64,000 bases of DNA from Macrophomina tecta (Eukaryota; Ascomycota; Dothideomycetes; Botryosphaeriales; Botryosphaeriaceae): positions 2,981,501 to 3,045,500 of the forward strand of contig JAKSGN010000037.1 of NCBI GenBank assembly GCA_024180945.1, written 5' to 3'. The position numbers and the translations under genes were made by a program. Below are positions 15,001-25,799 of this stretch, piece by piece (the stretch's first letter is position 1; every line of letters starts with the position of its first letter). The notes under the pieces were generated by a model. That model was not told where the DNA came from and did not search any database. It saw nothing but the letters and a program-made list of their open reading frames with translations.

Positions 15001-16010
15001 TACTAAATATATATGTTACCTACTAGTTAAAAAGACGATTAATAGGGTAACGCTCGCGGACCTTATCGTAAACGACGTCTTCGTATAATTTAGGCCACCC
15101 AATAGCCTAGTCTCGAATAGAAGCTTAATGTTTACGAGCTAGTTCTAGAGCGAATTATACTATAATCTTAGAATTAAGTATAGACTAAGTACCTTCTTTT
15201 ACCCGTAGATAGACGGCTAAACGGAGAGATAAAATTAGAAGTTAGAGGTATATCTACGCTATTATACCTCCTAGAACTAGTTAAACTAGGTAAAGCTTCT
15301 CTAGTAGGCTTTATACGCCTATAACTAGAAAACCTACTCTTTTATAGGCTTCGTACTAGTTTAACTAGATACGGGGGTGGAATCTAACTCCTAGGACGGG
15401 GTTTAGAACAACCTTAATAGAAATTTCCTAACCGAATCGGCCGAAGCAGCTAAAAAGCACACGAAAAGCATACGAAAAGTATAGAAATTAGCGGCGGAAT
15501 TTTTTAGATACTCCTAGAAACTCTAAACGAAATATTATAACCGGAACCAAACTAAAATATATTTTAATATTAGATAACTAGTCCTTCTCTTAGTAAGGAA
15601 TATTAAAACTAAACGGCCTTATAAGAAACTCGATAACCGTTACCTAGGGCTATTTTAAATCCTAGAGAAGATTAGCTTCTAGGCCTACCGCTTAGACCTA
15701 CTATAATCTATATCCCGGCTATATACTATTTTTAACGTTACATTACTAGAAGCTTATACGGTAAGGCTAGGATTCTAACCGCTACTAGTCGAAGAAATCG
15801 ACGATAGTAGACACTAAAAAGTCAAAGCCATAGTAGTTTATAAAGAAGGGCCACCAAAGTAATACCTACTTAAATAGCTCGGCTAGCCCTATAAACACAA
15901 CGAGTAGAAGTAGAAAGAGGAGCTAGATAATTATAAAGAGCTTCTATAGAATTACCTTAAAGAGAATTCTATTTCCTAGAACGCCTAGCTAAAATACAAG
16001 CGAAACGTAG
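12030..16010 (+). pseudogene. pol remnant of D2 (protease, RT, RNase H, integrase, chromodomain)
   Basis: Aspartic protease near 12050-12300 reads VLIDYSCDLNLISLKCVERL, an altered form of the DSG active site. Reverse transcriptase 12770-13350: [39 protein letters not shown] and the YLDNILIY box at 13283-13315 (one D changed to N). RNase H about 13700-14160 ends FNIEYKPGKSNLADALSRY. Integrase about 14650-15500. A C-terminal chromodomain around 15785-15970 reads VEEIDDSRHQKVKAIVVYKE and later DNYKELLQNYL. In-frame TAG/TAA codons fall mainly at Gln/Trp positions. Inactive but well preserved compared with D1. Confidence 0.87.
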
Positions 16011-16149
16011 GCGGAACGCAGGCTATAAATAAGCTATAGTAAGGGCGCCCCCTAGGATTAAAGAATAAGAAGAAACATTAGAGAAAATACTTAATTTATA
16101 AAGAAGGGCCCTAAAGAAGCATCTACTTTATATTTAAACTATACTAAAA

Positions 16150-16895
16150 CTATCTTTTATCTATATTAGATATCTTTATAAAGTACTTATTCTTAAACTT
16201 CTTATCCACTACTTCGTTAGTTAGCTTTATTAAGCTAACCCTATCTAGTCTAGCCTAATAATGCTGCCAATTCTCTAAGCGCGATATATTACGTATATAC
16301 TACTAGTTACTACGGCCGCTAGTAGCCGTAATCTTCTTCGCCTTTTACTTCTCGTATACCGATACCGCCTCTCCTAATGCACCGGCGTACTTATATAGCG
16401 TAAGTATATTCTTCTTTATAAACTCTAGTACCTTCTTATTAGGAGCGCTATCGAAGCTATCGTAATAGAACAATAGTAAATTAGTAGTATAGCGGAATTA
16501 AGAGGAAACCTAAAAATAAATTTTATTATTAGTAATAAGCACAAGCAGCATAAAAGTATATAAAAAGTATAAAAAAAGTAGGGGAAAAGTATACTTACTA
16601 AAGTATATTTATAACTACTCTTCGCATACTAATTATACTTAGCATAGGGTGAATCCTTAAAGTAGATCTAGCGAAGCCCCCTAAGAAGCTCCGTAGGCGT
16701 AAAATTAACCTATACTTTACCCTCGCGGTAGCGCATCGTGCCCTAGTAGCGTACGTAACGCATATAGTATACTACTACTAAACTAGACTACGGCTAAAGA
16801 TAAGAAAGAAGCTTTACTATATTACCTATAATAGGTATCTATAAAAGCTCATCGTAGGAGTAACCTAAGTAAACGAAGCCGGAAGGAATCTATAT
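16150..16895 (-). pseudogene. antisense spliced reading frame inside D2, unknown product
   Basis: On the minus strand, between pol and the 3' LTR, a single frame stays coherent for about 220 codons except for TAA/TAG at likely Gln/Trp codons. It is interrupted by a well-formed fungal intron at 16510-16598 (89 nt: GTAAGT donor, TACTAATAA branch-like sequence, TTTTTAG acceptor), and the frame is kept across the splice (...SSYKYTL joined to VSS-FRYTTNL...). Visible segments include GTMRYREGKV, LEFIKKNILTLYKYAGALGE and NISRLENWQHY. It ends at a TAG at 16150; the true start is unclear, with an upstream stop near 16890. I do not recognise the family. It may be an accessory gene of this retrotransposon lineage or captured host sequence. 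Confidence 0.6.
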
Positions 16896-17455
16896 AGTAA
16901 TAGTTATTTAAAAGAAAGGAGTAATAAAAAGGGTTAATCTTAGTTAAAGACGTTTTAGTTAAAGAAGAAAAGCTAGATCTAAACTATAAAAATCTAGAAA
17001 AGTATGGGGGGTTATTATACCTATTAAAGCTATCGAAAAAATGACCTCGTACCCTATAAGTATTATTAGCACGCGTAAGTCACCAATTAGTATATTCGCT
17101 AGTATTATTATATAAGGCTAACTTCTATTATCCTTAATAGTAATAATACCTAATAATAAAGAAAAAACCGCGCTAACGTACTATTACCTACGTCTTCCGT
17201 GTATATAATAATTGCTTAGCGATATATTTTCTTATTTTTCTATTAATTTATTATTCTTTATTTATTATTCGTAGTAACGGCTATGTAATAAGGCTAACTC
17301 GCCTTACTACGTAACGCCTATAGCTAATGTATAATACTACGTCCTATATAGTAATTAGATGCACTCTTTTTCCTCACTAAAGGTTTTTTAATGAGGCACT
17401 AATATAATATCTTCTAATAGAAATCGGAGTAATTCCTACTAGAGAGGGGGGGTAG

Positions 17456-17648
17456 TATTAGAATAATAGGCTCTAGCATACCCTTAGAATACTTATACCG
17501 TGCGTTCTACGTGCTTATCACGTGCTACGCACGGGCCCCCAGTATATAATGCCACTAAGGGGTGAATTCTACACTACTAAGGATTTATACCTAAGAATAT
17601 ACGACTTTTTTAAAGGCTTCCTGCTTATAACCAGCCCATTTACTTACA
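17456..17648 (+). repeat. 3' LTR of D2
   Basis: 193 bp, preceded by the polypurine tract at 17441-17455 and ending ...CTTACA. It retains more C and G than the 5' copy (for example CCCAGTATATAATG against CCTAGTATATAACG). Confidence 0.92.
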
Positions 17649-17653
17649 AATTA

Positions 17654-17930
17654 CTAGAATAAATAGATATATATCTAGTTTTCTATATCTTTTTACTTAA
17701 ACCCATATAGAGTAATACTAAATTTAATCTAGAAATTAAAATATATCTTAATAACGCTAATAGAGAATAGCTAGTAGAAAAAATTCTTAATAAAAACTAG
17801 ATTAATAGTTAATATAAGTATCTTATTAAATAGAAAGAAATAGATTTTATTAAAAATTCTTAGAAATCCTTATAGAAACTAGCCTCTTATCTTAACTATA
17901 AAGAACTTATTTAGAAATACTATTAATAAA
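17654..17930 (+). pseudogene. integrase C-terminus and chromodomain of D1
   Basis: Continuation of the D1 polyprotein after the D2 insertion. The segment reads IDIYLVFYIFLLKPI, then a chromodomain with EKILNKNQINSQYKYLIK-like sequence, Trp positions turned to TAG, ending in LNYKELIQKYY (positions about 17770-17930). Chromodomains at this place are diagnostic for chromoviruses and direct integration to particular chromatin. Frame agreement with the sequence left of 10486 supports the nested-insertion model. Confidence 0.82.
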
Positions 17931-18811
17931 ACTCTAATTACTTAAACCTAGAGTATTCTCCTACGATATAAAACCTAGAGAAGGTATTAAAAATATCTAA
18001 AACTAGTTTACTAGTATCTTTTAAGGAGCCGCTCTATTAAAACTTACTATATTACTACTATTTAAATTTAATAGCTATACTATATATACTTTCTTAAGCT
18101 CTAGCTCTTTTAAGAATAATAAATCCTAATGTATTATTTTACGCTTCTAATTATTAAGAAACTACTTCTACTACTTTAAACGCTCTAAATAGGCTATAGA
18201 AGTAAAAAAAAAGTTTTAAGCCACCTTTAAAGTCTACTAAGAAGTAAATAGAGTCTTAGTAATAGCTAAATATTTTCTATAAAGACGATTATACTTTTAA
18301 TTAATTAAGTTTTCTATAACTATTAATAACTACTTACTAAGAACTAGAAGAATCTATAATCTTAAACTAAAATATTCTAAATATTATAGCTACGACCCTA
18401 ATAGATATACTTAAAATAATAAAAAGATAAAGTTCCTAGCTCTTTTTTTTAGTAATATCTTATACTTCTTACCCTTCTTATGGTAGTAACTATAGAAAGA
18501 TATAATAATAACTCCTAGACGAGTAATACGAGTAGCTAAATTATAGCGCTTAATAGACTTACGACTAGATATTATAAAATAAGGTTAGAAATAAATAATA
18601 AAATAAATAAAAAAGAACTACTCTATATTTATAGCTTTAAACTTTTAGACTAAAAGTCGCCTAGAGAGGAAATAGTATTACGATACTAGCTAGAGAAAAT
18701 AAAGAAAGAATAGCCCTACTTTTTAAAAAAAACTCTAACTTCTTAGAGTAGGAAATTCTTAGTCTAGATTATACCCTAAAGAGTAGAAGGTGGATTTATT
18801 ACCTAGTATAC
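17931..18811. other. unassigned AT-rich tract between D1 and E
   Basis: Presumably the 3' part of D1 (untranslated region and LTR), but no repeat partner was found in 5312-6029. No convincing coding motif on either strand. Long A-runs and TAG/TAA are dense. Confidence 0.35.
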
Positions 18812-19051
18812 TATTAAGGCTTAATCTTAGAATAATCGCTAAAAGGTTTATTACACTACATATAAGAAGCTAAAACTTAAAAAAAGAAGAAGAAGAAAGA
18901 AGAAAAAAGAAAAAAGAGTAGAGTCTATTTAAATATATAAATTAAGTAAAGTTATATAATACTTATACCTATATAGGTATAAGTCTATTTATTAGTTATA
19001 GCCGAGGTTCTTCTAAGGCTTTCTTTATTACTAGGCTTCTAGACTATAATA
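18812..19051 (-). repeat. 3' LTR of gypsy E (left)
   Basis: 240 bp, near-identical to 24993-25231. It includes a palindrome around 18961-18984 (ACTTATACCT/AGGTATAAGT) and a purine-rich GAAGAAGAAAGAAG stretch. Confidence 0.9.
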
Positions 19052-19559
19052 TTACCCCCCTCTTTTTTATTCTTTTTAGTTTATTCTAAGTTTAATCCTT
19101 AGTCGGGGTAGTTACTTTTTTATTATTTAAGGGGGTATATAAGGTAAAATAGCGACTCTAATATTTAATAATAGCTATATAGTGTAGTTAGAAACTTAGC
19201 TAACTAGTAATATATACGTTATATATAACCGCGTTAAGGTAGTAATATCTCGGAGTCGACTAGGGACTATAGAATTAAGTTAGCTAGTTATCGAATTAAG
19301 GGCCTATTAGTTAATAGAAAGAGAATTATCCGGCGCTAGCGAATTCTATCTAGTAGTCTATAATACCCGACTAGGTAATCTAGTACTAGGCTACTCTAAT
19401 AGGTAGTTATCTTATAGCGCCGACTCTAATGGGTTACTATTCTCTATAAGTTAACGGGAAGAATTAATATTACCTAGATCGAGCCTAGCTTCGGCCGGGC
19501 TAAACCGCTTATTTTTTCTTTTCTTTTTTCTCTATATAGATATCTAGTGCTATTATATT

Positions 19560-22500
19560 CTTAAGAGTAGTTATAGGCTTCTATAAAGACCTTATATAGC
19601 CTTTCTATTTAACTTAATACTATAGCTAGTATCGCCGTTGCCCTAGTTTCTTAACTATTTATTTATCTAGAATTACTTCTACTATCTATTTATCTTAGCT
19701 ATCTACTTAAATAGGTAGTGGCTAGTAATTATCTTAAATCTAGCTTAGTAAAGGGTCCATCCTAGCCGGTCTAAGAAGATCTACATTAAAGACATTATAG
19801 ACTATACTAAGTATATCTAGCTTATAGCTATAGAATCCGATTACCTTAGTAATAGTAAATTTAGCTACCTTATTATTAAGCTTCTTACTTAGCCGGTCTA
19901 TTTATAGATTCTTAAGGCTTAGCTATACTTTATCGCCTACTTTATATACTAGTAAGAAATTCTATTACTAATTTACTTAATATTCTTACTTCTATTAAGT
20001 CTCTACTATTAATACTTACACCTAATCTATAACCTTCTTAATCTTTATAATAATAGCCTTAGTCTTAGCTACTAGGGACTACCTCTACTAGCTACTTAGC
20101 TATACATTTTTAGATAACTCGAGCGGCTTGAGGTAGTAACTATAAGAGAGGAAAAAGAGGCTTATTTAAGTAATTATTAATATTTTCCCGTTTAGTGCTA
20201 GCTAGATAACCGGTAACTAGTCTATTTAATTATATTAATAGTAATTCGTAAATAAGGCTAGCTTCTATACTACCTTAGTATTTATTTATTCCGTTAAACT
20301 GTCTGTTTAAGAATAATATATAGTTAATATCCGTTGTTGACGGGAGGGACGCTCCGCAAAAGAGCGTCCAGTGAGCCAGAGGGCAAAGGCGGCTAGAACC
20401 GTGTAAGAGGCAAGGAGGGGTAAAAGAAGGGTCCAAAACGACTCCATTATACAGCGTCTCGTAGGCGATCGAGTAGAATACCAAAACCAAAAGAACCTGT
20501 TCCAAAAGAAGAAGAAGAATCACCGCTTCCACGCACCCCGTAAGTGCGCCGCGAAGTAGTGCCCGTTGGTTGAACTCCCTCCTAATGAGGGTTGTCCTGC
20601 TTCGTTCCGCGCTGGTGAACGTTGCCCGTTGTCGTTGTTCCTGTTGTGCTCCCGTAGCCGTGTTATGAAGTCTGCTTGTGGTGGAGGGCCTCCTTCTGAT
20701 GCGCCAATCAGAGCCCTCCCCTTGAGCCGCCCCTCAAAGTCCTGTCCTTTATATGAGAAGAACTATTCTCGCCTTAACCAGCTTGCCTGCCTTCTGCCCT
20801 ACAACACCGTCATTTAATCTTAAGTAACTAACAAATCCATTACTATAATAGACTAATAAATTACGTTCCTCTATCTAATATAATAGTCGCCGGTATTCTA
20901 TAGTCCCGGTAGAAGCGACTAATAAAAAGCCTTATAATAGTTTCCATTTCTAGATTTACGTACGCCTCGAGGATAACTTCTTTACCTAATCGGTTAGTTA
21001 TTACTATAAGCATCTCGTAGCCGTTACTTAATAGAAGTAGCCTAATAAAGTTAATTAAGATCTTATACTACTATCTATTTAATACTAGTAGTAGTTTAAG
21101 AAGTCTTTATTTCTTATTCCTCTAGACTTTAGTTCTATCATAGGTATTATAGTTTCGGCAGAACCTTCAGATATTATTAACGAATCCTAGCTAAAAGAAT
21201 TATCTTACTACAAGGTTAATCGTCTTAATTCGTCCCGGGTATACCGTAAGGGGTAAGTCATATATCTCCTAAATAATTCGTATTTATAATAGTTCCGAAT
21301 CTAGTACCTACCATCTTTCCCTAAATAGGAGGTTTCCTTAGTCGTTTAATAAGTATTTAGATACTAATACCTTAATCTTATTAGATAAGTCTAGGGAAAA
21401 CGTTTTATTTTCTTATTAGATTACCTTCTTTAGTCGATTTAGAATGTTATTCTAATACTATACCTCTTACTATTAATTTTAAAGGGTCTAGTCGTATCTA
21501 TATTATTCTAGTAGTATTCGCCTAGTGTTATCTTGGTTCGTTAATAGGAAGTCTTTATAATTCTAATTCTTTTATTTCTTAGGGTCTTCTACTAGTCTAG
21601 TATTAAGGGTAAGTCCTTAATAGGCTAGTAGTAGTAGCTAGGCTATTCTTTACTCGAGTCTTTAATTTATATTCTATATAGATAGGTTTTAATCCCGTCT
21701 AGTAAGCGTATCTACTAATCTATTAATTATTCTAGATATATATTTAATTATAAAAGAAAATTGGCTAAGTTTTCTCTACTACTAAATTTATCTTTTAGAT
21801 AGTCTTCTTGTAGTAGTAAAGTTTTCTAGGTTCTTATAATTAGTAAGAATTTTAAACTAGTTAAACCCCTTTAATTTAGTATTCTATTAGTATAGATACT
21901 TAACTATCGCGAGTAGTTCCTTATTATAAATTAGATAGTTATATTTAGCAGAAAGATTCTTTTTTAAAAAGAATACTATAGGGCGTAGAAAGCCGTTATT
22001 ATTATATTACTAAAGGACGTTACTAGTATAGTATTCTAAGGAGTTCGTTATAAGGACTATTTCTTATTCCGGGTTAAATTATATTAGTACTAGCGTAGTA
22101 ATAAAAGCATTTTTTAGCTTCTTAAAAGCCGCATTAGCCTCTTTATTCTATTAAAAAACCGTGCCCTTCTTAGTAAGCATAATTAGGGGGGTGTATTAGG
22201 CTAGAAAATCCCTTAATAAATCGCCTATAGAAGTTAGTAAATCTAAGAAAGCCTTATACTTCTTTAATAGTAGTTAGCGCTATCTATTCTTAGATTACTT
22301 AGACCTTCTCTAGATCTATTCGAATACCCTTACTAGCCTTAATTATATAACTAAGATACTTTATTAACTAGACTTTAAACTTGTATTTCTTAAGATTAAG
22401 CTAGAGACCTATAGTATCTAATTTAGCTAATACCTTATTAATCTTCTTACGGTGATTCCTACAAGAGCCATTCGTAAAGATTAGAATATTATCGACGTAG

Positions 22501-24900
22501 GCTAAGATAAAGTTATCTAAGAAGTCCCGTAGTATCTAATTAATATATTACTAGAAGGTACTCGATGCGTTAGCTAATCTAAACGGAGTAACTAGCTATT
22601 TAAATAATCTAAATTAAGTTCTAAATATAGTAAGCTATTTATTACCTTCTTTAATCTATATTCTATAGAAGGCGGTAGCGATATCGAGCTTAGTAAACTA
22701 TTTAACCTTACTAATTTAGTTAAGTATCTTCTAAATAAGCGGTAATAGGTAATAGTTCTTTCTAGTAATTCGATTTAAGGCTCGGTAATTATAGTAGAAA
22801 CGAAGCCCCCCTTCTAGTTTCTTTATAAAGAGGATAAGAGCGGCTATAGGTAAGTTACTAACCTAAATAAAGTCTTTATTAAGGTAGTCGTTTAGCATCT
22901 TTCGAAGTACTAGAAGTTTATTACGGGATATATTATATAGAGACTTCTATAGTAGTTTTAGTATTCGTCTATTAGTATTCTTTTCTAATTTAATATAGTA
23001 ATTAATACTAGGCTAGTAGAATAGTAATTTCTTAGCTTCTCTTTTTTTGAATAGAAGATGCTATTTTTAGTTTATCTAGTATAGTAGATTAGTCTTAATA
23101 TTAATTAGAGCCTTCTCTTTTAGAGCCTTATCGATATTAGTAAGGCTTATAGTAAAGATTTAGTATTCTTTCTTCTTATATTACTAATATAAGGAGTAGA
23201 ATACGTATGCTCTAATTAATATTTCTTAGGGCTTAGATAGATTAGCATCTTGCTTAACTACTAAGCTAGTGCCCTAAAAGATAATTATCTATTTACTTTA
23301 GTCTAATACTATCTTTTTTTATACTATCTAGGGGTTACCTAGTATAATATCGCAGTTAGTAAGCCTTAGAATAATATAAAAGAATATTCGTTTTTAATTA
23401 TAGCTACTAATATTAACTTCTATCTAGGCTACCTCCGTAATTCGCTATCTAATAAGTGTTAAGCCGTTTAGTATTCTTAAGAGTATTTAGATGCATAGGA
23501 GTTTATAATATTTAGCGAACTTATAGCTTATTATAGTATAATATTTATAGCTAGTATTAGTAAGAGCTTTACTAAATAACTCTTTATTAACTAAAACTAA
23601 TATAAAGAGTAAATTCTATTCTAATTTAGATTACTATCTTTACTAGTTAGCTTATATTACCTATTTCTTCTTCTCTATAGACTCTTATCTACGTCTTTTA
23701 GTAGGAGCTACTTATTTTCTAAATACTATAGAAAGGTATTATAATCTTCTACCTTCTCTAACTCTAGTTTCTTAGGCTTTTCTTATTAGGCTAGCCTTGC
23801 TAGACGCTCGGGCTTCCGTAGTAGCCGCTAGGAATATTAGCTAACACGGTATGTAGAGTTACTATAGCGGTAGTAGCAGTCCTCTTCTCTATACTTTTAT
23901 ATTTCTTAGGTATTTACCTATTTAGTACGGCGCTCCTAGGCTACCTTAGCTAATCTAGTAGGCTCCTAGTCTATATTATTATATTAGAGCGACGTTAGTT
24001 TTAACTACTTAGACCCTACTAAGCTAATCTTATTTTAGCCTTACTACTAACTTTTCTAAGCCTTTCTTCTATTATTATATAGATTAAATACCTCTAGCTA
24101 ATTACTAACACGCTTTAGTTTAGTATAGTAGTTCTTAAAGAACTAGCTTATACTTCTAAAGCTAATTATACTATACTAAAGCCCCTAGCTTAGGCCGGCT
24201 TTAAGATAACTTTTAAGAATCTTATCTAGCTAGCTTATCCCTCTAGCTTCGAGCACTAGCTTACGGAATTTAGTAAAATATTCTATAAAAGACTTATTAG
24301 TTTAGCGTAGCTTATATAGCTTACACTAAGCCTTCTCCTATATATAAGGGTCGCTAAAAGATAGGCGTAGCTAATCTAGTAAATACTAAGTAGTTATACT
24401 ACTTGTATTAATACTAGCCTATATCTATAGCTATAGCTATTATACTACCTCGCCCCTAAGCTAGTTATAGAGTATAAAGAATTTCGTGGCTTTAGTATAA
24501 CTAGTATAGTCTACTAGGGGCTTTATCTATACTTAGAAGATCTAAGGTTCTAGCTTATTTCTATTACCTAAAAATTTAGTAAGAGGGCTAAGGTTCTTAG
24601 TAGACTAATTTTACTAACGTAAGATTATATAGTCTTACTCTTATATTAGTTAGCTAGTATCTCGGGGCTCGTCTTTTAATAATATAGTACTAGTTATATT
24701 TTCTTCTTCTAGCTAATCTACCTTGCATGCTAAGAAGGCGATTTAAGATATTATCTATTATAATAACTACGTTATTTCTTAAGACTTCTAAGAGTACTAC
24801 CTTAAAGCCTACTACTCTTATACTTATTCTTAAGTATTTATTTTAATAGTTCTAGTAATTTTAGTAATTCTAGTAAGGTACGTATACAACTATCTTTACC
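19560..24900 (-). pseudogene. gypsy gag-pol remnant of E
   Basis: Read right to left: gag about 24900-23800, protease about 23700-23300, reverse transcriptase about 23000-22200 with the box AYVDNILIFTNGS at 22478-22513, then connection/RNase H (KGIRIDLEKVQVI, FLRFTNFYRRFI; RNase H about 22170-21600 with [11 protein letters not shown]). Integrase lies about 21550-20810 and continues left of the solo LTR. A chromodomain is visible at about 19690-19560 (VEVILDKQIVKKLGQRRYQL, then VKQKGYIRSLQKP with Trp as stop). RIP stops throughout; inactive. Confidence 0.82.
20335..20806. mobile_element. non-RIPed solo LTR (472 bp) inside E
   Basis: A sharply bounded GC-rich block in AT-rich surroundings. It begins TGTTGACGGGAGGG and ends CTACAACA, so the ends are a TGTTG/CAACA inverted repeat, and it is flanked on both sides by CCGT (20331-20334, 20807-20810), a 4-bp target duplication. 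Near the left end a hairpin pairs GGACGCTC with GAGCGTCC. A TATA-like CTTTATATGAG lies near 20746. Size, ends and duplication fit a solo LTR left by LTR-LTR recombination. Open frames of 85 and 83 codons overlap its edges but look fortuitous. Orientation is probably plus from the TATA position. It lacks RIP, so it is young or single-copy. Confidence 0.8.
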
Positions 24901-24992
24901 GTTTAGTAATTCTATAAGACTAGTATATAACCGTCTTTACTATTTAGTAATTCTATATTTAATAAGTTTCTTAGATATAAAGTTTTAGCTAA

Positions 24993-25231
24993 TATTAAGG
25001 TTTAACCTTAGAATAATCGCTAAAAGATTTATTACGCTACGTATAAGAAGCTAAAACTTAAGAAAAAAAAAGAAGAAAGAAGAAAAGAGAAAAGAGAGTA
25101 AAGTCTATTTAAATATATAAATTAGGTAAAGTTATATAATACTTATACCTACGTAGATATAAGTCTATTTATTAGTTATAGCCGAGGTTTCTCTAAGGCT
25201 TTCTTTATTACTAGGCTTCTAGACTATAACA
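24993..25231 (-). repeat. 5' LTR of gypsy E (right)
   Basis: 239 bp partner of the left LTR, slightly less mutated (ends ...GACTATAACA where the left copy has GACTATAATA). Confidence 0.9.
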
Positions 25232-25799
25232 ATAGTAAATAGATATAAATATAATAGAATAGCTATCGCGAAAATTAATTACGGGGTAATTATAGTAATA
25301 CTTTAATTATAGTCTTATCTTTAGCCTATAAGGCAATGTATATATAAAAATATAAGACTTTATAATAAGTAGAGAATAAATTAATGATACTACTAAAGAG
25401 TATAATAAGTAGTAGAAAAGAATTTTCTTTATACTATAATATTGGGCTAGTAAGCCGCGGATAGTTCTATAACACTTAATATTTAATAAAAAATATACCA
25501 TATTAATTAACGAGTCTAACCGCGATAATACTAATATTTAGCTAATTTTATTATAGTTCTTTCTCGCTATATATTATCTACTTTAATTTCGATTCTATTC
25601 TAGATTTTTAGGTTACGTAGAAATATATAGCCTTATCTATACTATTATATAATATAAGTTTTAGTTACTTTACTTTAGTTCTCGGTTATTTCTATTATAT
25701 AGGTTACTTATCGAGTCTTTAAGACTAAGTTCTAATTACATATAGAGAAAGTTCTAGTATAAAGTATTTCTAAGTAAATTACTATGTAATACCCTTAAA
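25232..25799. other. AT-rich sequence right of gypsy E, no gene seen
   Basis: Contains a 64-codon minus-strand open frame at 25307-25501 rich in Ile, Leu and Tyr. It matches nothing I recognise and could be either chance or the eroded C-terminus of the adjacent transcription-factor pseudogene. Confidence 0.3.

Larger units (their letters stand above)
10491..17648 (+). mobile_element. complete Ty3/gypsy chromovirus D2 (7158 bp)
   Basis: Full-length LTR retrotransposon: two 193-bp LTRs (10491-10683 and 17456-17648), flanking AATTA duplications, a purine tract (AGAGAGGGGGGG) just before the 3' LTR, and a collinear gag-protease-RT-RNase H-integrase-chromodomain region on the plus strand. Differences between the LTRs are almost all C/T or G/A, as RIP gives, and the element is less AT-rich than its host D1. 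About 1.3 kb lies between pol and the 3' LTR and holds an antisense reading frame, described separately. All frames contain stops, so it is not autonomous now. Confidence 0.93.
6030..17930 (+). mobile_element. Ty3/gypsy chromovirus D1, interrupted by D2
   Basis: A gypsy-type element whose coding region runs 6030-10490 and resumes at 17654-17930, with a complete gypsy element (D2) inserted in the integrase C-terminal region. Removing D2 and one copy of its AATTA target duplication rejoins the frame exactly: ...FFKLKL on the left continues as LE-IDIYLVFYIFLLKP on the right, the conserved gypsy GPY/F-to-chromodomain linker. LTRs of D1 could not be identified. Heavily RIPed throughout, with TAG/TAA at Gln and Trp positions. 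Confidence 0.85.
18812..25231 (-). mobile_element. Ty3/gypsy chromovirus E, interrupted by a solo LTR
   Basis: Two direct LTRs of 240 and 239 bp (18812-19051, 24993-25231) bound a minus-strand gypsy element. Orientation is given by a pyrimidine tract (ATTACCCCCCTCTTTTTT, a polypurine tract on the minus strand) immediately right of the left LTR, and by the coding order gag to chromodomain from right to left. LTR ends are TATTAAGG...CTATAACA, that is TGTTA...TAACA before RIP. Five-bp flanks (TATAC left, ATAGT right) do not match, so no target duplication is evident. A GC-rich solo LTR sits at 20335-20806 inside the integrase/C-terminal part. Confidence 0.87.

Noticed and set aside
20275..20817. 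Two open frames (85 and 83 codons) as small proteins
   Set aside because: They fall on and across the edges of a solo LTR; GC-rich sequence in AT-rich surroundings gives chance open frames.
18812..25231. Target-site duplication for gypsy E
   Set aside because: Flanking pentamers TATAC and ATAGT do not match under RIP-type changes.
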